Notes: generated from the letters alone by a model not told the origin. Positions 8,966 to 18,927 are shown, counted from the first letter of the stretch. The stretch: 64,000 nucleotides of DNA from Massilia sp. 9I (GCF_902506415.1 NZ_LR733275.1:186001-250000), one strand, 5' to 3'. Numbers and translations: made by a program.

Positions 8966-11900
8966 CTACTGCATCATCTCCAGCGCCACCCCGCCGCGCA
9001 CCGCGCGCAACTTGACCAGCCGGACCGGCTCCAGCGCGTTCCCTGCGCGGCCGTCGGTGGTCACCGCCAGCGCCACCGTATTCTCGCCGTTCGGGTTCAG
9101 GATCCCGGGCGGGATCACAAAGGTCCGCTGCGGGCCGACGTGGGCGATGAACTGACCCATGTTCCAGCCGTTCACGAAGATCAGCGCGCGGTTCTCGCGC
9201 TCCGAACGCGGTTTGCTAGCGTCGCCGAAGGCCAGTCCCAGCTGAACATCGTGCTCGCGCGGCAGGTCGAGCCTGAAGCTGGTGCGCAGCCAGTAGGTGC
9301 CGGGCGCGGGCGGCGCGTCCGTACTGCGCGCCACCTTCCAGCCCTGCGCCGGGCTTTTAGGCAGGTTCCATCCCTGGCGCTCGCCGTACAGGCCGCCGTT
9401 GTTCATCGGTCCGCGCAGGCGGTCGACCAGTTCCTCGCCGCCCTGCCGGCCCTGGATGCGCCAGGCGATCGGCATCGCGAAGCGCTGGCCGCCCCGTTTG
9501 GTGAGCGAGGCCGAGATCAGGCCGCGCGCCTCGCGGTGGAAGTCGTCCGCCATCAGGTTCCAGTTGTGCGCGTTGTTACGCACCATGACGGATACCACGT
9601 GTTCGCCGGGCCGCAGCGCGCCGAGCGAGAGCCGGATGCTGTCGGTGGTCTCGGGGAAGGAGCGTCCCACGTCGAGTTCGTGCTGGCCGACAAAGCGGCC
9701 GTCGATCCAGACCTGGATCAGGCCTGCGCCGCCGGCGCCGTAGAACAGTTCCAGCTGGTTGGCCTTGGGGTCGCTGGCGGTGAAGCGCCCGCGGTACCAG
9801 ACGTCGCCGTGGTGGAAGCCATAGTCGCTCATGGCCAGGGTCGGCTGGCCGCGCTCCGGCATGGTCCAGGTCTGGGCCACTGAGGGGCGACGATCAGCCT
9901 GCAGCCAGGCGCTGTCGTCGAAGCCGGGCGCGGATTCGAGGCTGTCCATGCGGCGCATCCACGCCAGGCGCGTCAGGTCCGGCAGGCGCACGGCCTCCGG
10001 TCCCTTGAGCGTCGCGGCGCGCACGCTGCCGTCCGGCTGGCGGGTCAAGGCCAGGTCCTGGCCGTTGAAGCTGGCGCTTTCAAACGCCGGGCCCCAGATC
10101 TCAATGGCGCTGTCTTCGCTGGTGTCGCCACGCAGGGCCAGTTTGCCGTCCGCGATGGTCGCTGAACGCACCAGCGCCGGCGTGAGCTGCAGCGCGCGTC
10201 CCATGCCCGTGTCCTGGGTCCAGAAGCGCAGACTGGTGGCTTCGTCCGCCAGCAGGAGCAGCATTGGCGCGCGTCCGCCGCCGGAGATGCGCACGCGCGC
10301 CAGGCCGTCGTGCACGTAGTTCAGCACCAGGTCGCCCCTGGCCGCATCCCAGCGCCACTTCACCTGCCCCGCCAGCACTTCCACGCTGGGCGCGCCGGCG
10401 TAGCGCAGCACGGTTTCGCCTTCGATGCCGTCGCGGCCGTGCAGCAGCACGATGTCGCGCTCGCCGTTCCGGAAGTGCGTCTGCAGTTCCGAAGTCGAGT
10501 ACACCAGGTGCTGGCGCTCCATGTCGTAGGCAGCGAGCAGCATGCGCGCATCCTGGCCGCGCAGGGTCGAGGCGATGGTGTAGTCGCCGTCGCGGGTGGC
10601 CAGCTTCACACTGAAGGCTTCCTCGCCCTTGCCGTCCGCCGGGTTGTGGGCCGCGAAGATCACGTGGGTGCCCAGGCGCCGGTTAAGGTTATGGTAGACC
10701 TTCACCTTGCCGCCGGCCGGCGCCAGTTCCGGCCCCTTGTCCATCTCGGCCAGCACCTGCTCGGCCGCCTGCACGAACATGCCCTGCTGCTTGAGCGCAT
10801 AGGCCTTGGGACGCAGGCCGCGGTCTTCGGAGATCGCGGCGCCGTAGTCGTAGGAGGTGTACACGACCGGGCCGGCAAGCCAGCCCCAGGACGTGCCGCC
10901 GAAGGTCATGTAGATATTGTGGATCGTGATGCGGTTGATCAGGTTGGTGCCGTAGAAGACCCGCTGGTAGCCCTTGCCCTGGCGCTCGGCGGTGCAGGCA
11001 TAGGTGCCGTTCGAGCCCCAGTAGTCGAACCAGCCGCCGCCCAGCTCCGCCGCGAAGCCGGGCGTGTCGGGCGAAGACAGCGCGCCGACCTTGCCGCTCC
11101 CTTGGGCGTAGATGCCCCAGTCCGGCGCCTTGTTGGCGCCTGCGGGGGTGGCGAACACGTCGCAGCTGCCGCCCGGGTAGCCGTCGAAGGCATACAGCTC
11201 GGTCGGCCCGGGATTGGCCCAGGCCGCGCTCGAGTCCTTCGGCGTCCAGTCGGGCAAGCGCCCGGCGGCGTTGTGGAAGAACGGCACCCTGATGCCGTCG
11301 GCGCGCGCCTTGCGCGCCAGGTGCTCCATCTGGCGCACGTGCTTGGGCTCGACCTTGCCCAGCTCGTTCTCGAGCTGGTAGGCGATCACGTTGCCGCCGC
11401 CGTCTGTCACCTGGTGGCGTGCGATGATCGCGTTAATCTGGGTCATCCACTCGTCCACCGCCGCCAGATAGACCGGATCGTCGGTACGCGCCTCGGCGCG
11501 GCTGCGGAACATCCAGCCGGGATAGCCGCCGCCGGTCAGCTCGGCGTTGACGTAGGGGCCGGTGCGCGCGATCACGTACATGCCCTCCTCCTGCGCGATC
11601 TGCAGCGCGCGCTCGACATTGCGCACGCCGGAAAAGTCGTAGACGCCCGGCGCGGGCGAATGGTAGCCCCAGTCGAAGTAGAAGGCCACGCCGTTGAAGC
11701 CGAGCGCCTTCATTTTCTGGATCACGTCGCGCCACAGGGCAGGATTGGGCAGCCGGAACGGGTGGATCTCGCCCGACCAGACCACCACGCGCTTGCCGTC
11801 GACCTTCAGCGAGTACTGGTCCCATTCGACCGCCTTCGGGCGGCCCTTGGCAGCAGTGGCGGCGGCAAGCGCCTGCGCCGGCTCCCCCGTGACGCCGAAA

Positions 11901-12793
11901 CTGGACGCCATCGCGGCGGTTCCGGTCAGCCGGCGCGCCTCGCTCCAGCCGCGGCCACCGTCCTCGCTGTCCGCGTACCACGCGCGCGCGCCGTTCTCGC
12001 TGCGCAGGTAGAGGCGCAGGGCCGCGCCCAGCCGGACCAGCCCCGCCGGCCGCGCACCCGCGTCCACGCCGGATGGCAGCGCCTGGGCATCGACGCGCCA
12101 TGGTCCGCGGATGCTGTCCGCACGCGCCAGCACCAGCCCTGCGCTGCGCTCTTCACGCGCCACCGCAACATAGCCCTTGCCGTCAGCGGCGACCACGGTG
12201 TCGGCATAACCGTTCTCGAGGCCGCGCATCGGCGCCGGCGCCGGCCAGGCCGCGAGCCTGTCGTCCGGCGTGAGGACATGCGCGCCGCCCGCCACGGTCA
12301 GCACCAGGTGCAGTTGCCCATCGGCGCCGCGTACCCAGTTGGGCCGGCCGACCTGGCCGGCGTTTGGGACGACGCGTATTTCGCGCAAGGCGTCCCAGCG
12401 GCGCAGGTCCGTCGATGTGGCGAGGCCGACGCTGCCGGCGCCGCTGGCGTAGGCCAGCAGGTAGCGCCCGTCGGCGTGCCGCACCAGGGCCGGATCGGCC
12501 AGGCTGCCGGAGAGCGGCGTCCAGGTTTCGGAAGCGAGCGAAGTGAAGTTGGCGCCATCCTGCGAGGACAGCACGCTGAGGGCTCGGGCCGCACCGGCGG
12601 TCAGCGCGGGCATCAGGATCGCCTGGGCGCTTGCGGCCCGGGCGCTTGCGGCACGGGCCTGCTGCCCGGAGCCCTGTGGAATACCGAGTTCCTGGGCCGC
12701 AGCGTTAGCGGCCAGGGCCGCGGCGAGGGCGAATGCGGGCGCGGCAAGGCGCGCTGCCAGGACCGGAAGCCTGGATCGGGAGGTGGTCGGCAA
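8966..12793 (-). CDS. GH35 beta-galactosidase with N-terminal beta-propeller region
   Basis: A 1275-residue exported enzyme, about twice the usual GH35 length. After a signal peptide (ending NAAAQ), residues about 50-305 look like a GH43/GH32-type propeller (DPALVRHADGRYLLAY). The GH35 catalytic barrel follows from about 320 (VVWSGEIHPFRLP). The acid/base glutamate is probably E477 in YQLENELG and the nucleophile E583 in FAAELGGGWFDYWG. The C-terminal third holds jelly-roll galactose-binding modules (WYRGRF; FVNGWNMGQF). The start is TTG with AAGGAG close upstream. It diverges from a sugar symporter. Likely role: removing terminal galactose from pectin galactan or arabinogalactan side chains in the periplasm or outside. 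Confidence 0.8.
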   Translation of the reverse strand: MPTTSRSRLPVLAARLAAPAFALAAALAANAAAQELGIPQGSGQQARAASARAASAQAILMPALTAGAARALSVLSSQDGANFTSLASETWTPLSGSLADPALVRHADGRYLLAYASGAGSVGLATSTDLRRWDALREIRVVPNAGQVGRPNWVRGADGQLHLVLTVAGGAHVLTPDDRLAAWPAPAPMRGLENGYADTVVAADGKGYVAVAREERSAGLVLARADSIRGPWRVDAQALPSGVDAGARPAGLVRLGAALRLYLRSENGARAWYADSEDGGRGWSEARRLTGTAAMASSFGVTGEPAQALAAATAAKGRPKAVEWDQYSLKVDGKRVVVWSGEIHPFRLPNPALWRDVIQKMKALGFNGVAFYFDWGYHSPAPGVYDFSGVRNVERALQIAQEEGMYVIARTGPYVNAELTGGGYPGWMFRSRAEARTDDPVYLAAVDEWMTQINAIIARHQVTDGGGNVIAYQLENELGKVEPKHVRQMEHLARKARADGIRVPFFHNAAGRLPDWTPKDSSAAWANPGPTELYAFDGYPGGSCDVFATPAGANKAPDWGIYAQGSGKVGALSSPDTPGFAAELGGGWFDYWGSNGTYACTAERQGKGYQRVFYGTNLINRITIHNIYMTFGGTSWGWLAGPVVYTSYDYGAAISEDRGLRPKAYALKQQGMFVQAAEQVLAEMDKGPELAPAGGKVKVYHNLNRRLGTHVIFAAHNPADGKGEEAFSVKLATRDGDYTIASTLRGQDARMLLAAYDMERQHLVYSTSELQTHFRNGERDIVLLHGRDGIEGETVLRYAGAPSVEVLAGQVKWRWDAARGDLVLNYVHDGLARVRISGGGRAPMLLLLADEATSLRFWTQDTGMGRALQLTPALVRSATIADGKLALRGDTSEDSAIEIWGPAFESASFNGQDLALTRQPDGSVRAATLKGPEAVRLPDLTRLAWMRRMDSLESAPGFDDSAWLQADRRPSVAQTWTMPERGQPTLAMSDYGFHHGDVWYRGRFTASDPKANQLELFYGAGGAGLIQVWIDGRFVGQHELDVGRSFPETTDSIRLSLGALRPGEHVVSVMVRNNAHNWNLMADDFHREARGLISASLTKRGGQRFAMPIAWRIQGRQGGEELVDRLRGPMNNGGLYGERQGWNLPKSPAQGWKVARSTDAPPAPGTYWLRTSFRLDLPREHDVQLGLAFGDASKPRSERENRALIFVNGWNMGQFIAHVGPQRTFVIPPGILNPNGENTVALAVTTDGRAGNALEPVRLVKLRAVRGGVALEMMQ

Positions 12794-13048
12794 GCTGTCT
12801 CCTTTGGTATGCGTTGGCCCGGCCGTCTGCGTGCCGTGGTACCCCGGCCATTGTAGGTGCTCCGCGGCGCAGCGCTCATCCTGGCGGCGAAAGAATCAGC
12901 GGCATGAGCAAAGCCGTTGGCCGGCCGGGCAAAGCGATCAAACCGATGAGTATTTCGCCTGGCTTCGCGCACGCGAAGCCGGCTATGCAAAGATGGCCGG
13001 ACAACAAGGAACGCGCCCACGTCGTTCCAACACGAGACACCGTACCCG
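12794..13048. promoter_or_regulatory. Divergent GH35 / symporter control region with rha-like site
   Basis: A 255-base gap between two divergent genes, without an ORF of its own. Read on the minus strand, 12927-12941 is TTGATCGCTTTGCCC, which matches TTGATCGATTTGCGC at 346-360 in the rhaD/rhaR region at 13 of 15 positions. This is the only operator-like element I could pick out. No clear promoter boxes were found. Confidence 0.35.
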
Positions 13049-14716
13049 ATGACTTCCTTCTCCTCCCTCGACACCGCCGTCTTCCTCATCTACTTCGTCA
13101 TTGTCGCCGGCTTCGGCCTGTGGATCTATAGGCGCCGCCACAACCGCTCCGGCAAGGAGTCGCACGACTACTTCCTGGCCGAAGGCTCGCTCACCTGGTG
13201 GGCCATCGGCGCTTCGCTGATCGCCTCCAACATCTCGGCCGAACAGTTCATCGGCATGAGCGGCTCGGGCTTCCGGATCGGCATGGCGATCGCGGTCTAC
13301 GAACTGATGGCGGCCGCCACCCTGATCATCGTGGCGGTGTTCTTCATGCCGGTGTACCTGAAGAACCGCATCTACACCATGCCCCAGTTCCTGGAGCAGC
13401 GCTACGGCCGCGGCGTGGCCACCGTCATGGCGGTGTTCTGGCTGGCCCTGTACATCGTGGTCAACCTGACCGCCATCCTCTACCTCGGCGCGCTCGCGAT
13501 CGACAGCATGGTCGGCATCGGGGTGCTGCCCTGCATGCTGTTCCTGGCGCTGTTCGCCACCATCATCACGCTGGGCGGCATGAAGGTGATCGGCTATACC
13601 GACGTGATCCAGGTGTTCTGCCTGGTGATCGGCGGCCTGGTGACCACCTGGATCGCGCTCGACCTGGTGGCCCGCCTGGGCGGCGGCGAAGGCGCCATGG
13701 TCGGCGCACGCGAACTGTTCCGGCGCGCCGGCGGCCACTTCGACATGGTGCTCGCGCGCGACAACCCGAACTACATGGACCTGCCGGGCCTGTCCACCCT
13801 GATCGGCGGCATGTGGATCGTCAACCTGAGCTACTTCGGCTGCAACCAGTACATCACCCAGCGCGCGCTGGGCGCCAGCCTGCCGACCGCGCGCAAGGGC
13901 CTGCTGTTCGCCGCCTTCCTCAAGCTCCTGATGCCGGTGATCGTGGTCCTGCCGGGCATCGCAGCCTATGCACTCGACCAGGGCGGCATGCTGGGCGGCG
14001 CCCTGCGCCCCGGCGGCGAACTGAATCCCGACCGCGCCTACCCGACCCTGCTCACGCTGCTGCCCGAGGGCCTGAAGGGCGTCGCCTTCGCCGCCCTGAC
14101 CGCGGCGGTGGTGGCGTCCCTGGCCGGCAAGGCCAACAGCATCGCCACCATCTTCACGCTCGACATCTACCGGCCCAGGTTCCACCCCGAGGCCAGCGAG
14201 CGCCATATGGTGTGGATCGGCCGCTTGAGCGTGGTCGCCGCCATGGCGATTGCCGTGCTGATCGCGCCGCTGATGGGCATCGACAAGAAAGGCGGCTTCC
14301 AGTACATCCAGGAATACACCGGCTTCGTCTCGCCCGGCATCCTCGCCATGTTCCTGCTCGGCTTCTTCTGGCGGCGTACCAACGGCGCCGCAGCCATGTT
14401 CGCGGCGATTGCCAGCGTGGGACTGTCGGTGGCCCTGAAGTTCCTGCCGGAGGCCGCCGACCTGTCTTTCCTGGCGCCGATCGGCTTCGCCGTGAACAAC
14501 GGCAGCGGCGTCTATGAGATCCCCTTCGTCGACCGGATGCTGATCGTGTTCCTGCTGGTCGTGCTAGGGATGGCCGTTATCAGCCTGCTGGGCCGGCAGC
14601 CGGCATCGACTGTGGTGCAGGTCGATCGCAGCCTGTTCCGGGTCGAGCGCGGTTTCGCCTTCGGCTCGGCCGTGGTGTGCCTGATCCTGGTGATCATCTA
14701 CGCCGCCTGGTGGTGA
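13049..14716 (+). CDS. Sodium/sugar symporter, SSS family
   Basis: A 555-residue inner-membrane transporter of the solute:sodium symporter family (SglT-like), with about 13-14 membrane segments. Family features include LIASNISAEQFIGMSGSGF in the first transmembrane repeat, QFLEQRYG, and TAAVVASLAGKANSIATIF in the sodium-site region. It would import a mono- or small oligosaccharide with sodium. It diverges from the GH35 galactosidase and abuts the GH43 gene tail to tail with no base between the two stop codons, so it plausibly takes up galactose or arabinose released by them. The exact substrate cannot be read from the sequence. Confidence 0.85.
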   Translation: MTSFSSLDTAVFLIYFVIVAGFGLWIYRRRHNRSGKESHDYFLAEGSLTWWAIGASLIASNISAEQFIGMSGSGFRIGMAIAVYELMAAATLIIVAVFFMPVYLKNRIYTMPQFLEQRYGRGVATVMAVFWLALYIVVNLTAILYLGALAIDSMVGIGVLPCMLFLALFATIITLGGMKVIGYTDVIQVFCLVIGGLVTTWIALDLVARLGGGEGAMVGARELFRRAGGHFDMVLARDNPNYMDLPGLSTLIGGMWIVNLSYFGCNQYITQRALGASLPTARKGLLFAAFLKLLMPVIVVLPGIAAYALDQGGMLGGALRPGGELNPDRAYPTLLTLLPEGLKGVAFAALTAAVVASLAGKANSIATIFTLDIYRPRFHPEASERHMVWIGRLSVVAAMAIAVLIAPLMGIDKKGGFQYIQEYTGFVSPGILAMFLLGFFWRRTNGAAAMFAAIASVGLSVALKFLPEAADLSFLAPIGFAVNNGSGVYEIPFVDRMLIVFLLVVLGMAVISLLGRQPASTVVQVDRSLFRVERGFAFGSAVVCLILVIIYAAWW

Positions 14717-15700
14717 TCAAGGGTCGGCGACCGGCTCGCCGAAGTCCGGCATGCCGTCGGCGCGCCAGCGGATCGGCTGGGCGCGCGTATGGCGGTTGGG
14801 GTCGCGCAGCGGCTCGCCGACGATGTCGCGGTAATTGCGCGCGTGGTAGACCAGGATGTCGGTCTTGCCGTCCGGGCTGGTGGTGAAGCTGTTGTGGCCG
14901 GGTCCGTACTGCCCTGTGGCGGCGCTGCTGCGCAGGACCGGAACCGGTGACTTGGTCCATGCACGCGGATCCAGCAGGTCCGCATCCTCCGGCGCGCTGA
15001 GCATCCCCAGCGCGTAGTTGGCGTCGGTCGCACTTGCCGAATAGGTCAGCAGCACCCTGCCGCTCTTTACCAGCACGGCGGGCGCTTCGTTGACCTCGTG
15101 CCCGATCTTCTCCCAGGCGTATTCCGGCCGCGTCAACAGCACCGCCGGCTGGCGGATCGCCAGCGGCCCGTCCATTCGCGCCAGGTAGATATTGGTGGCC
15201 TTGCCGCCATCCAGCCCACGCTGGGTCCAGGCCAGGTAGCGTTGGCCGCGGTGCACGAAGGTGGTCGGGTCGAGCGCGAAGCTCTCCCAGCCGGTGCGCA
15301 GCTGGCCCTTCTCCACCCACTCCCCTTCCAGCGGATTGTCGGACGCGTTTTCCAGCACGTACAGCCGGATCTCCCACACCCTGTCGGCACGGCCGGCGCT
15401 GAAATACAGGTACCACTTGCCGTCGATGCGGTGCAGCTCGGGCGCCCAGATGTGCGCGCCCATCTCGCCGCTGGCGTGCTTGCGCCAGGCCACCTTCGCC
15501 TGGGCGGCGCCCAGCGCGTCCAGGCTGCGCGCGCGCCGCAGTTCGATGCGGTCATACTCCGGTACGGTGGCCGTGAAGTAGTACCAGCCGTCCGCATGCA
15601 GCGTCACGTGGGGATCGGCGCGCTGGCGCACTAGCGGATTGGCGGAGCTCGGGATACACAACAGCGCCAGCAAGCCGGCAGCCAGGGATTGACTGAACAT
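14717..15700 (-). CDS. GH43-family glycosidase, probable arabinosidase
   Basis: A 327-residue exported five-bladed propeller enzyme. A signal peptide (LAAGLLALLCIPSSA) is followed by the GH43 pattern: base aspartate in RADPHVTLHADGWYY, the middle aspartate in FALDPTTFVHRG, and the acid glutamate in VNEAPAVLVKSG. GPGHNSF late in the chain also fits. The longer frame to 15727 would start inside a terminator hairpin, so ATG 15700 with GGGAG four bases ahead is preferred. Family members cut alpha-L-arabinofuranosides or beta-xylosides; in this pectin-like cluster arabinan or arabinogalactan side chains are the likely target. It lies downstream of the TonB receptor gene on the same strand. Confidence 0.78.
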   Translation of the reverse strand: MFSQSLAAGLLALLCIPSSANPLVRQRADPHVTLHADGWYYFTATVPEYDRIELRRARSLDALGAAQAKVAWRKHASGEMGAHIWAPELHRIDGKWYLYFSAGRADRVWEIRLYVLENASDNPLEGEWVEKGQLRTGWESFALDPTTFVHRGQRYLAWTQRGLDGGKATNIYLARMDGPLAIRQPAVLLTRPEYAWEKIGHEVNEAPAVLVKSGRVLLTYSASATDANYALGMLSAPEDADLLDPRAWTKSPVPVLRSSAATGQYGPGHNSFTTSPDGKTDILVYHARNYRDIVGEPLRDPNRHTRAQPIRWRADGMPDFGEPVADP

Positions 15701-15710
15701 GGGACTCCCA

Positions 15711-15742
15711 ATAAAAAAGCCGGTCATCTGGCGATGACCGGC
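15711..15742 (-). terminator. Rho-independent terminator after the TonB receptor gene
   Basis: On the minus strand GCCGGTCATC and GATGACCGGC (15719-15728 / 15733-15742) form a perfect 10-bp stem with a 4-base loop, followed directly by TTTTTTAT. It lies 29 bases after the receptor stop and ends only about 10 bases before the GH43 start, so GH43 expression probably depends on read-through. Confidence 0.85.
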
Positions 15743-15771
15743 AATCGGAACGAGAAATCGTTACGACAGGA

Positions 15772-18700
15772 TCAGATCTTGAGCGAGAGCGTCACGAAGT
15801 AACGGCGTCCCGACCATGCCAGTTCGTTGAGGCGGAAGCTGTCGCCCGCGTCGGTGCGCTTCACCTCGTCGGTCAGGTTCTTGCCTTCCACGGCGATGGT
15901 GATGTTTTCGCTGTAACGGTACTGGATCTTCGCGTCCAGGAATCCGGTCTTGGCTTCGAAGATCGGGTTGCCCGAGACGTCGTTGTTACCGGTGAAGAAG
16001 CGGTCGCGGTAGCTGTAGGCCAGGCGCGCGTTGATCGGGCCCTGGTCATACCACAGCGACAGGTTGTACGCGTTCTTCGACATGCCCGGATACGGCAGCA
16101 CCGTGTTGTCGAGGATGTTCAGACGCTCGGTACCCGCCGCATACTTGTAGCTCATGCGGGTGTAGTTGGCGTCGACACCGAAGCCGCTCAGCCAGCCCGG
16201 CAGGAAGGTCAGCGCGGTGCGGCCGGCGATCTCGACGCCCTTGGTGGTGGCGCCCTTGCCGTTGACGGCCTGGGTCACGTCCCACAGGTTGCCGTCCTTG
16301 AACAGGTCCACGCCCTTGGTCAGCACGCGTTCCATCACGTAGCTCGAGATGTCCTTCTTGAACAGGGCGAGCGACAGCTGGCTGTCCTGGCCCGGATAGT
16401 ACTCGAAGCTCAAGTCGGTGTTGGTCGAGCGGTAAGGCTTCAGGTCCGGATTGCCGGCGGTGCAATCGTCGGTGCCGTCGCCGCCGAACTGCGCGCTGCC
16501 GCTGTTGCGGATACAGGTAGCGTTCGGCGCCAGGAAGTCCATGCGCGGACGCGCCATCGCCTTGGCCCAGCCGACGCGGGTGACCAGCTTGTTGTCGATG
16601 AGCCAGATGGAGCCGTTGAAGCTCGGGAGCACGTCGTTGTAGGTGTTCTCGACGGTCGACACGGCGTTGCTGATCACGATGTCGGTAAAGGTCGACGATC
16701 CGGGCGCGGTGGCCGTGCGCACCGAGTAGCGCGCCAGGCCCGCGGAGCGGTCGCGGGTGCGGGTGTAGCGCACACCGACGTTGCCGTCCACCTCGTAGCC
16801 GAACAGCTGGGTGGCGTAGTCCAGGCGCAGGTAGGTCGCGGCGATCCGTTCGTCGATCGCGAAGGCCGGGATCTGCGGGTAGGTGTTGCCGTCGCTGCCC
16901 GGCGCGCTGCGCAGGTAGGCATGGTTGAAGTTCGAGGTGTCGAAGAACGGCACCGCATTCGCATACACCGGGGTCATCCAGCTCGAAGGCAGGCCCGACA
17001 CCTTGTCGTAGCCGTCGAAGAAGGTGCCCGGCGAGCGGCCCTGCACGGCGCTGACCAGGGCTGCCATCTGGGCGGCGTTCAGGTAGCGGGTGCTGAAGCT
17101 CGAGTTGATGAAGCTCTGGGCATCGTTGGGACGCTGGGCCGACCCGGTGTACAGCGGATCGTAGACCGCGGTCTGGTTGACGTTGGCGCCGCGCACGTTG
17201 ATGTCGTCCGCGGTCGAATTCAGGTTGGCGCCGTTGCTGGCCAGGTAGCCGCCGCCGTTGTACTGCTCGGACGAGGCCTTGCGCGCCTGGGCGCCGAACC
17301 AGACCTTGGTAAAGAACGGCGTATCGAGGCGGTACTTGAGGTCGATCTTGGCCTGGTTTTCCTTGTTGTCGGTTTCGCTCGGACGGTACTGGAGCTGGGC
17401 CTGGACGTAGGAGCTCGGATTGTCCGGGCTGTAAGCGGCCGGGAAGGTGAAGCGCGGGATGCTGTCCGGGCCCAGCGCCACTTTCAGGCCGGGCGCGTTC
17501 TGGGTCAGCACGATGCTGTTGCTGTCGCTGCTGTAATTCGATTTCGAGGCGCCGAACAGGCCTTCCACTTCCAGGCGGTCGCGCTTGAAGTTGAAGCCCG
17601 AGGTGGCGTAGCGCGAATCGATGTCGAGCTGGAAGTCGCGCGCCGAGGTGCTGAAGGCGCCCTGGCCGCCCTGCCCCGCCACATACAGGCAGGAGCCGAC
17701 GGTGTATTCGGTCACGTGGTGGTTCTGTACCACCATGCCCGGGGTGGCGCCGGTCGGCGTGGTGCAGGTGCCGGCGGTGGTCGGCACGCCGGTAGCGGCG
17801 TTGTAGACTGGCGCGCGGTTCGGCGTCGCCAGGCGCGAGGTGGCGCCGAAGTCGGTGCCGAAGTTGCGGTCGTTCAGGCGCTGGCGCTGGGTGTTGGCCT
17901 GGTAGCTGACCCAGGCGTTGAATTCCTTGGTGAAGGCATACTGCGCGGTCAGTTCGCCCGAGGAGCGCTTGTGGTCGCGGGTCCAGATGCCGTAGCGTGC
18001 GATGCCCGGCGAGTAGTCGAACCACTGGCTGCGGCAGGCGGTCTGCTGGGCCGTATTCAGGCCCGAGGTGGCGCAGGCGGCGGCGCTGTTGACCGCGGCG
18101 ACCGCCGGATCGGTGCTGGTGACGGTTTTCTCGGCCGAGCCGTCCCAGTCCTGCAGGAAGCGCCACGAGGTATTGCGCGCATAGTCGTTCTGGGTCAGGA
18201 CCTTGTCGTAGACGAAGTTGGCCATCAGGCCCAGCCTGCCGTCCAGGAACTTGTCGGCCATGTAGAGGCTCGGACGCGGCTGTACGCCGCCGCGCGAGGT
18301 CGAGTGCTCGGCCGCGAGACTGGTGCCGATGGTGCGCTTCTTGAAGTCGAGCGGCTTGCGCGTCTTGATCTGCACGGTGCCGCCCACGCCGCCTTCGGTC
18401 ATGTCGGCGGTGATGCCCTTGAAGACGTCGATCGAGCCGATCAGCTCCGAGGCCAGCTCGCGCAGCTCCGCGCCGCGGCCGGCGCCGCCGCTGGTGCCGA
18501 GCACCGACATGCCGTTGATCTCGATGCGGTTCAGGTCCGGTTCCACGCCGCGGATCGCGACGGTCGAGCCTTCGCCGAAATCGCGCGACAGCTGCACGCC
18601 GGTGACGCGCGACAGCGCCTCGCCCACGTTCTTGTCCGGGAACTGCCCGATGTCCTCGGCCACGATCGAATCCGACACCGTACCGGCGTTCTTCTTGCGG

Positions 18701-18927
18701 TTGATGGCGGAGGCCACCGATTGGCGGGTGCCGGCGATGCGGACCACGGCCGGAGCGGGCGCATCACCGGTGGCGGTGGGCTGGGAAGCGCTGGCCGGCG
18801 TTGCCGGTGCTTGCGTGTTTTCCTGGGCCTGCACGGCGTGTGCGGCAAGGAGGGCGACCACTGCGGCGACTGCGCGGGCGCAGCGGGTCGGATGCAGCAC
18901 TTGCGTGCCAATCGTTGCTCGATTCAT
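15772..18927 (-). CDS. TonB-dependent outer-membrane receptor (carbohydrate type)
   Basis: A 1051-residue outer-membrane receptor. A signal peptide (ending AHAVQAQ) leads into a plug domain with VRIAGTRQSVASAINRKK, DKNVGEALSRVTGVQ and VAIRGVEPDLNRIEINGM, the pattern of the large Xanthomonas/Caulobacter-type receptors that import plant-derived oligosaccharides. The remainder is a 22-strand barrel ending RRYFVTLSLKI. The longer frame to 19011 is less likely than ATG 18927, which has GGAGA 7 bases ahead. It is flanked by GH43, a GntR regulator and lyase genes, so pectin or rhamnogalacturonan oligomers are the inferred ligand. No SusD-like partner is present. Confidence 0.88.
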   Translation of the reverse strand: MNRATIGTQVLHPTRCARAVAAVVALLAAHAVQAQENTQAPATPASASQPTATGDAPAPAVVRIAGTRQSVASAINRKKNAGTVSDSIVAEDIGQFPDKNVGEALSRVTGVQLSRDFGEGSTVAIRGVEPDLNRIEINGMSVLGTSGGAGRGAELRELASELIGSIDVFKGITADMTEGGVGGTVQIKTRKPLDFKKRTIGTSLAAEHSTSRGGVQPRPSLYMADKFLDGRLGLMANFVYDKVLTQNDYARNTSWRFLQDWDGSAEKTVTSTDPAVAAVNSAAACATSGLNTAQQTACRSQWFDYSPGIARYGIWTRDHKRSSGELTAQYAFTKEFNAWVSYQANTQRQRLNDRNFGTDFGATSRLATPNRAPVYNAATGVPTTAGTCTTPTGATPGMVVQNHHVTEYTVGSCLYVAGQGGQGAFSTSARDFQLDIDSRYATSGFNFKRDRLEVEGLFGASKSNYSSDSNSIVLTQNAPGLKVALGPDSIPRFTFPAAYSPDNPSSYVQAQLQYRPSETDNKENQAKIDLKYRLDTPFFTKVWFGAQARKASSEQYNGGGYLASNGANLNSTADDINVRGANVNQTAVYDPLYTGSAQRPNDAQSFINSSFSTRYLNAAQMAALVSAVQGRSPGTFFDGYDKVSGLPSSWMTPVYANAVPFFDTSNFNHAYLRSAPGSDGNTYPQIPAFAIDERIAATYLRLDYATQLFGYEVDGNVGVRYTRTRDRSAGLARYSVRTATAPGSSTFTDIVISNAVSTVENTYNDVLPSFNGSIWLIDNKLVTRVGWAKAMARPRMDFLAPNATCIRNSGSAQFGGDGTDDCTAGNPDLKPYRSTNTDLSFEYYPGQDSQLSLALFKKDISSYVMERVLTKGVDLFKDGNLWDVTQAVNGKGATTKGVEIAGRTALTFLPGWLSGFGVDANYTRMSYKYAAGTERLNILDNTVLPYPGMSKNAYNLSLWYDQGPINARLAYSYRDRFFTGNNDVSGNPIFEAKTGFLDAKIQYRYSENITIAVEGKNLTDEVKRTDAGDSFRLNELAWSGRRYFVTLSLKI

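Noticed and set aside
10310..12856. Plus-strand frame of 848 codons opposite the GH35 gene
   Set aside because: Antisense to conserved GH35 motifs; no signal, domain or ribosome site.
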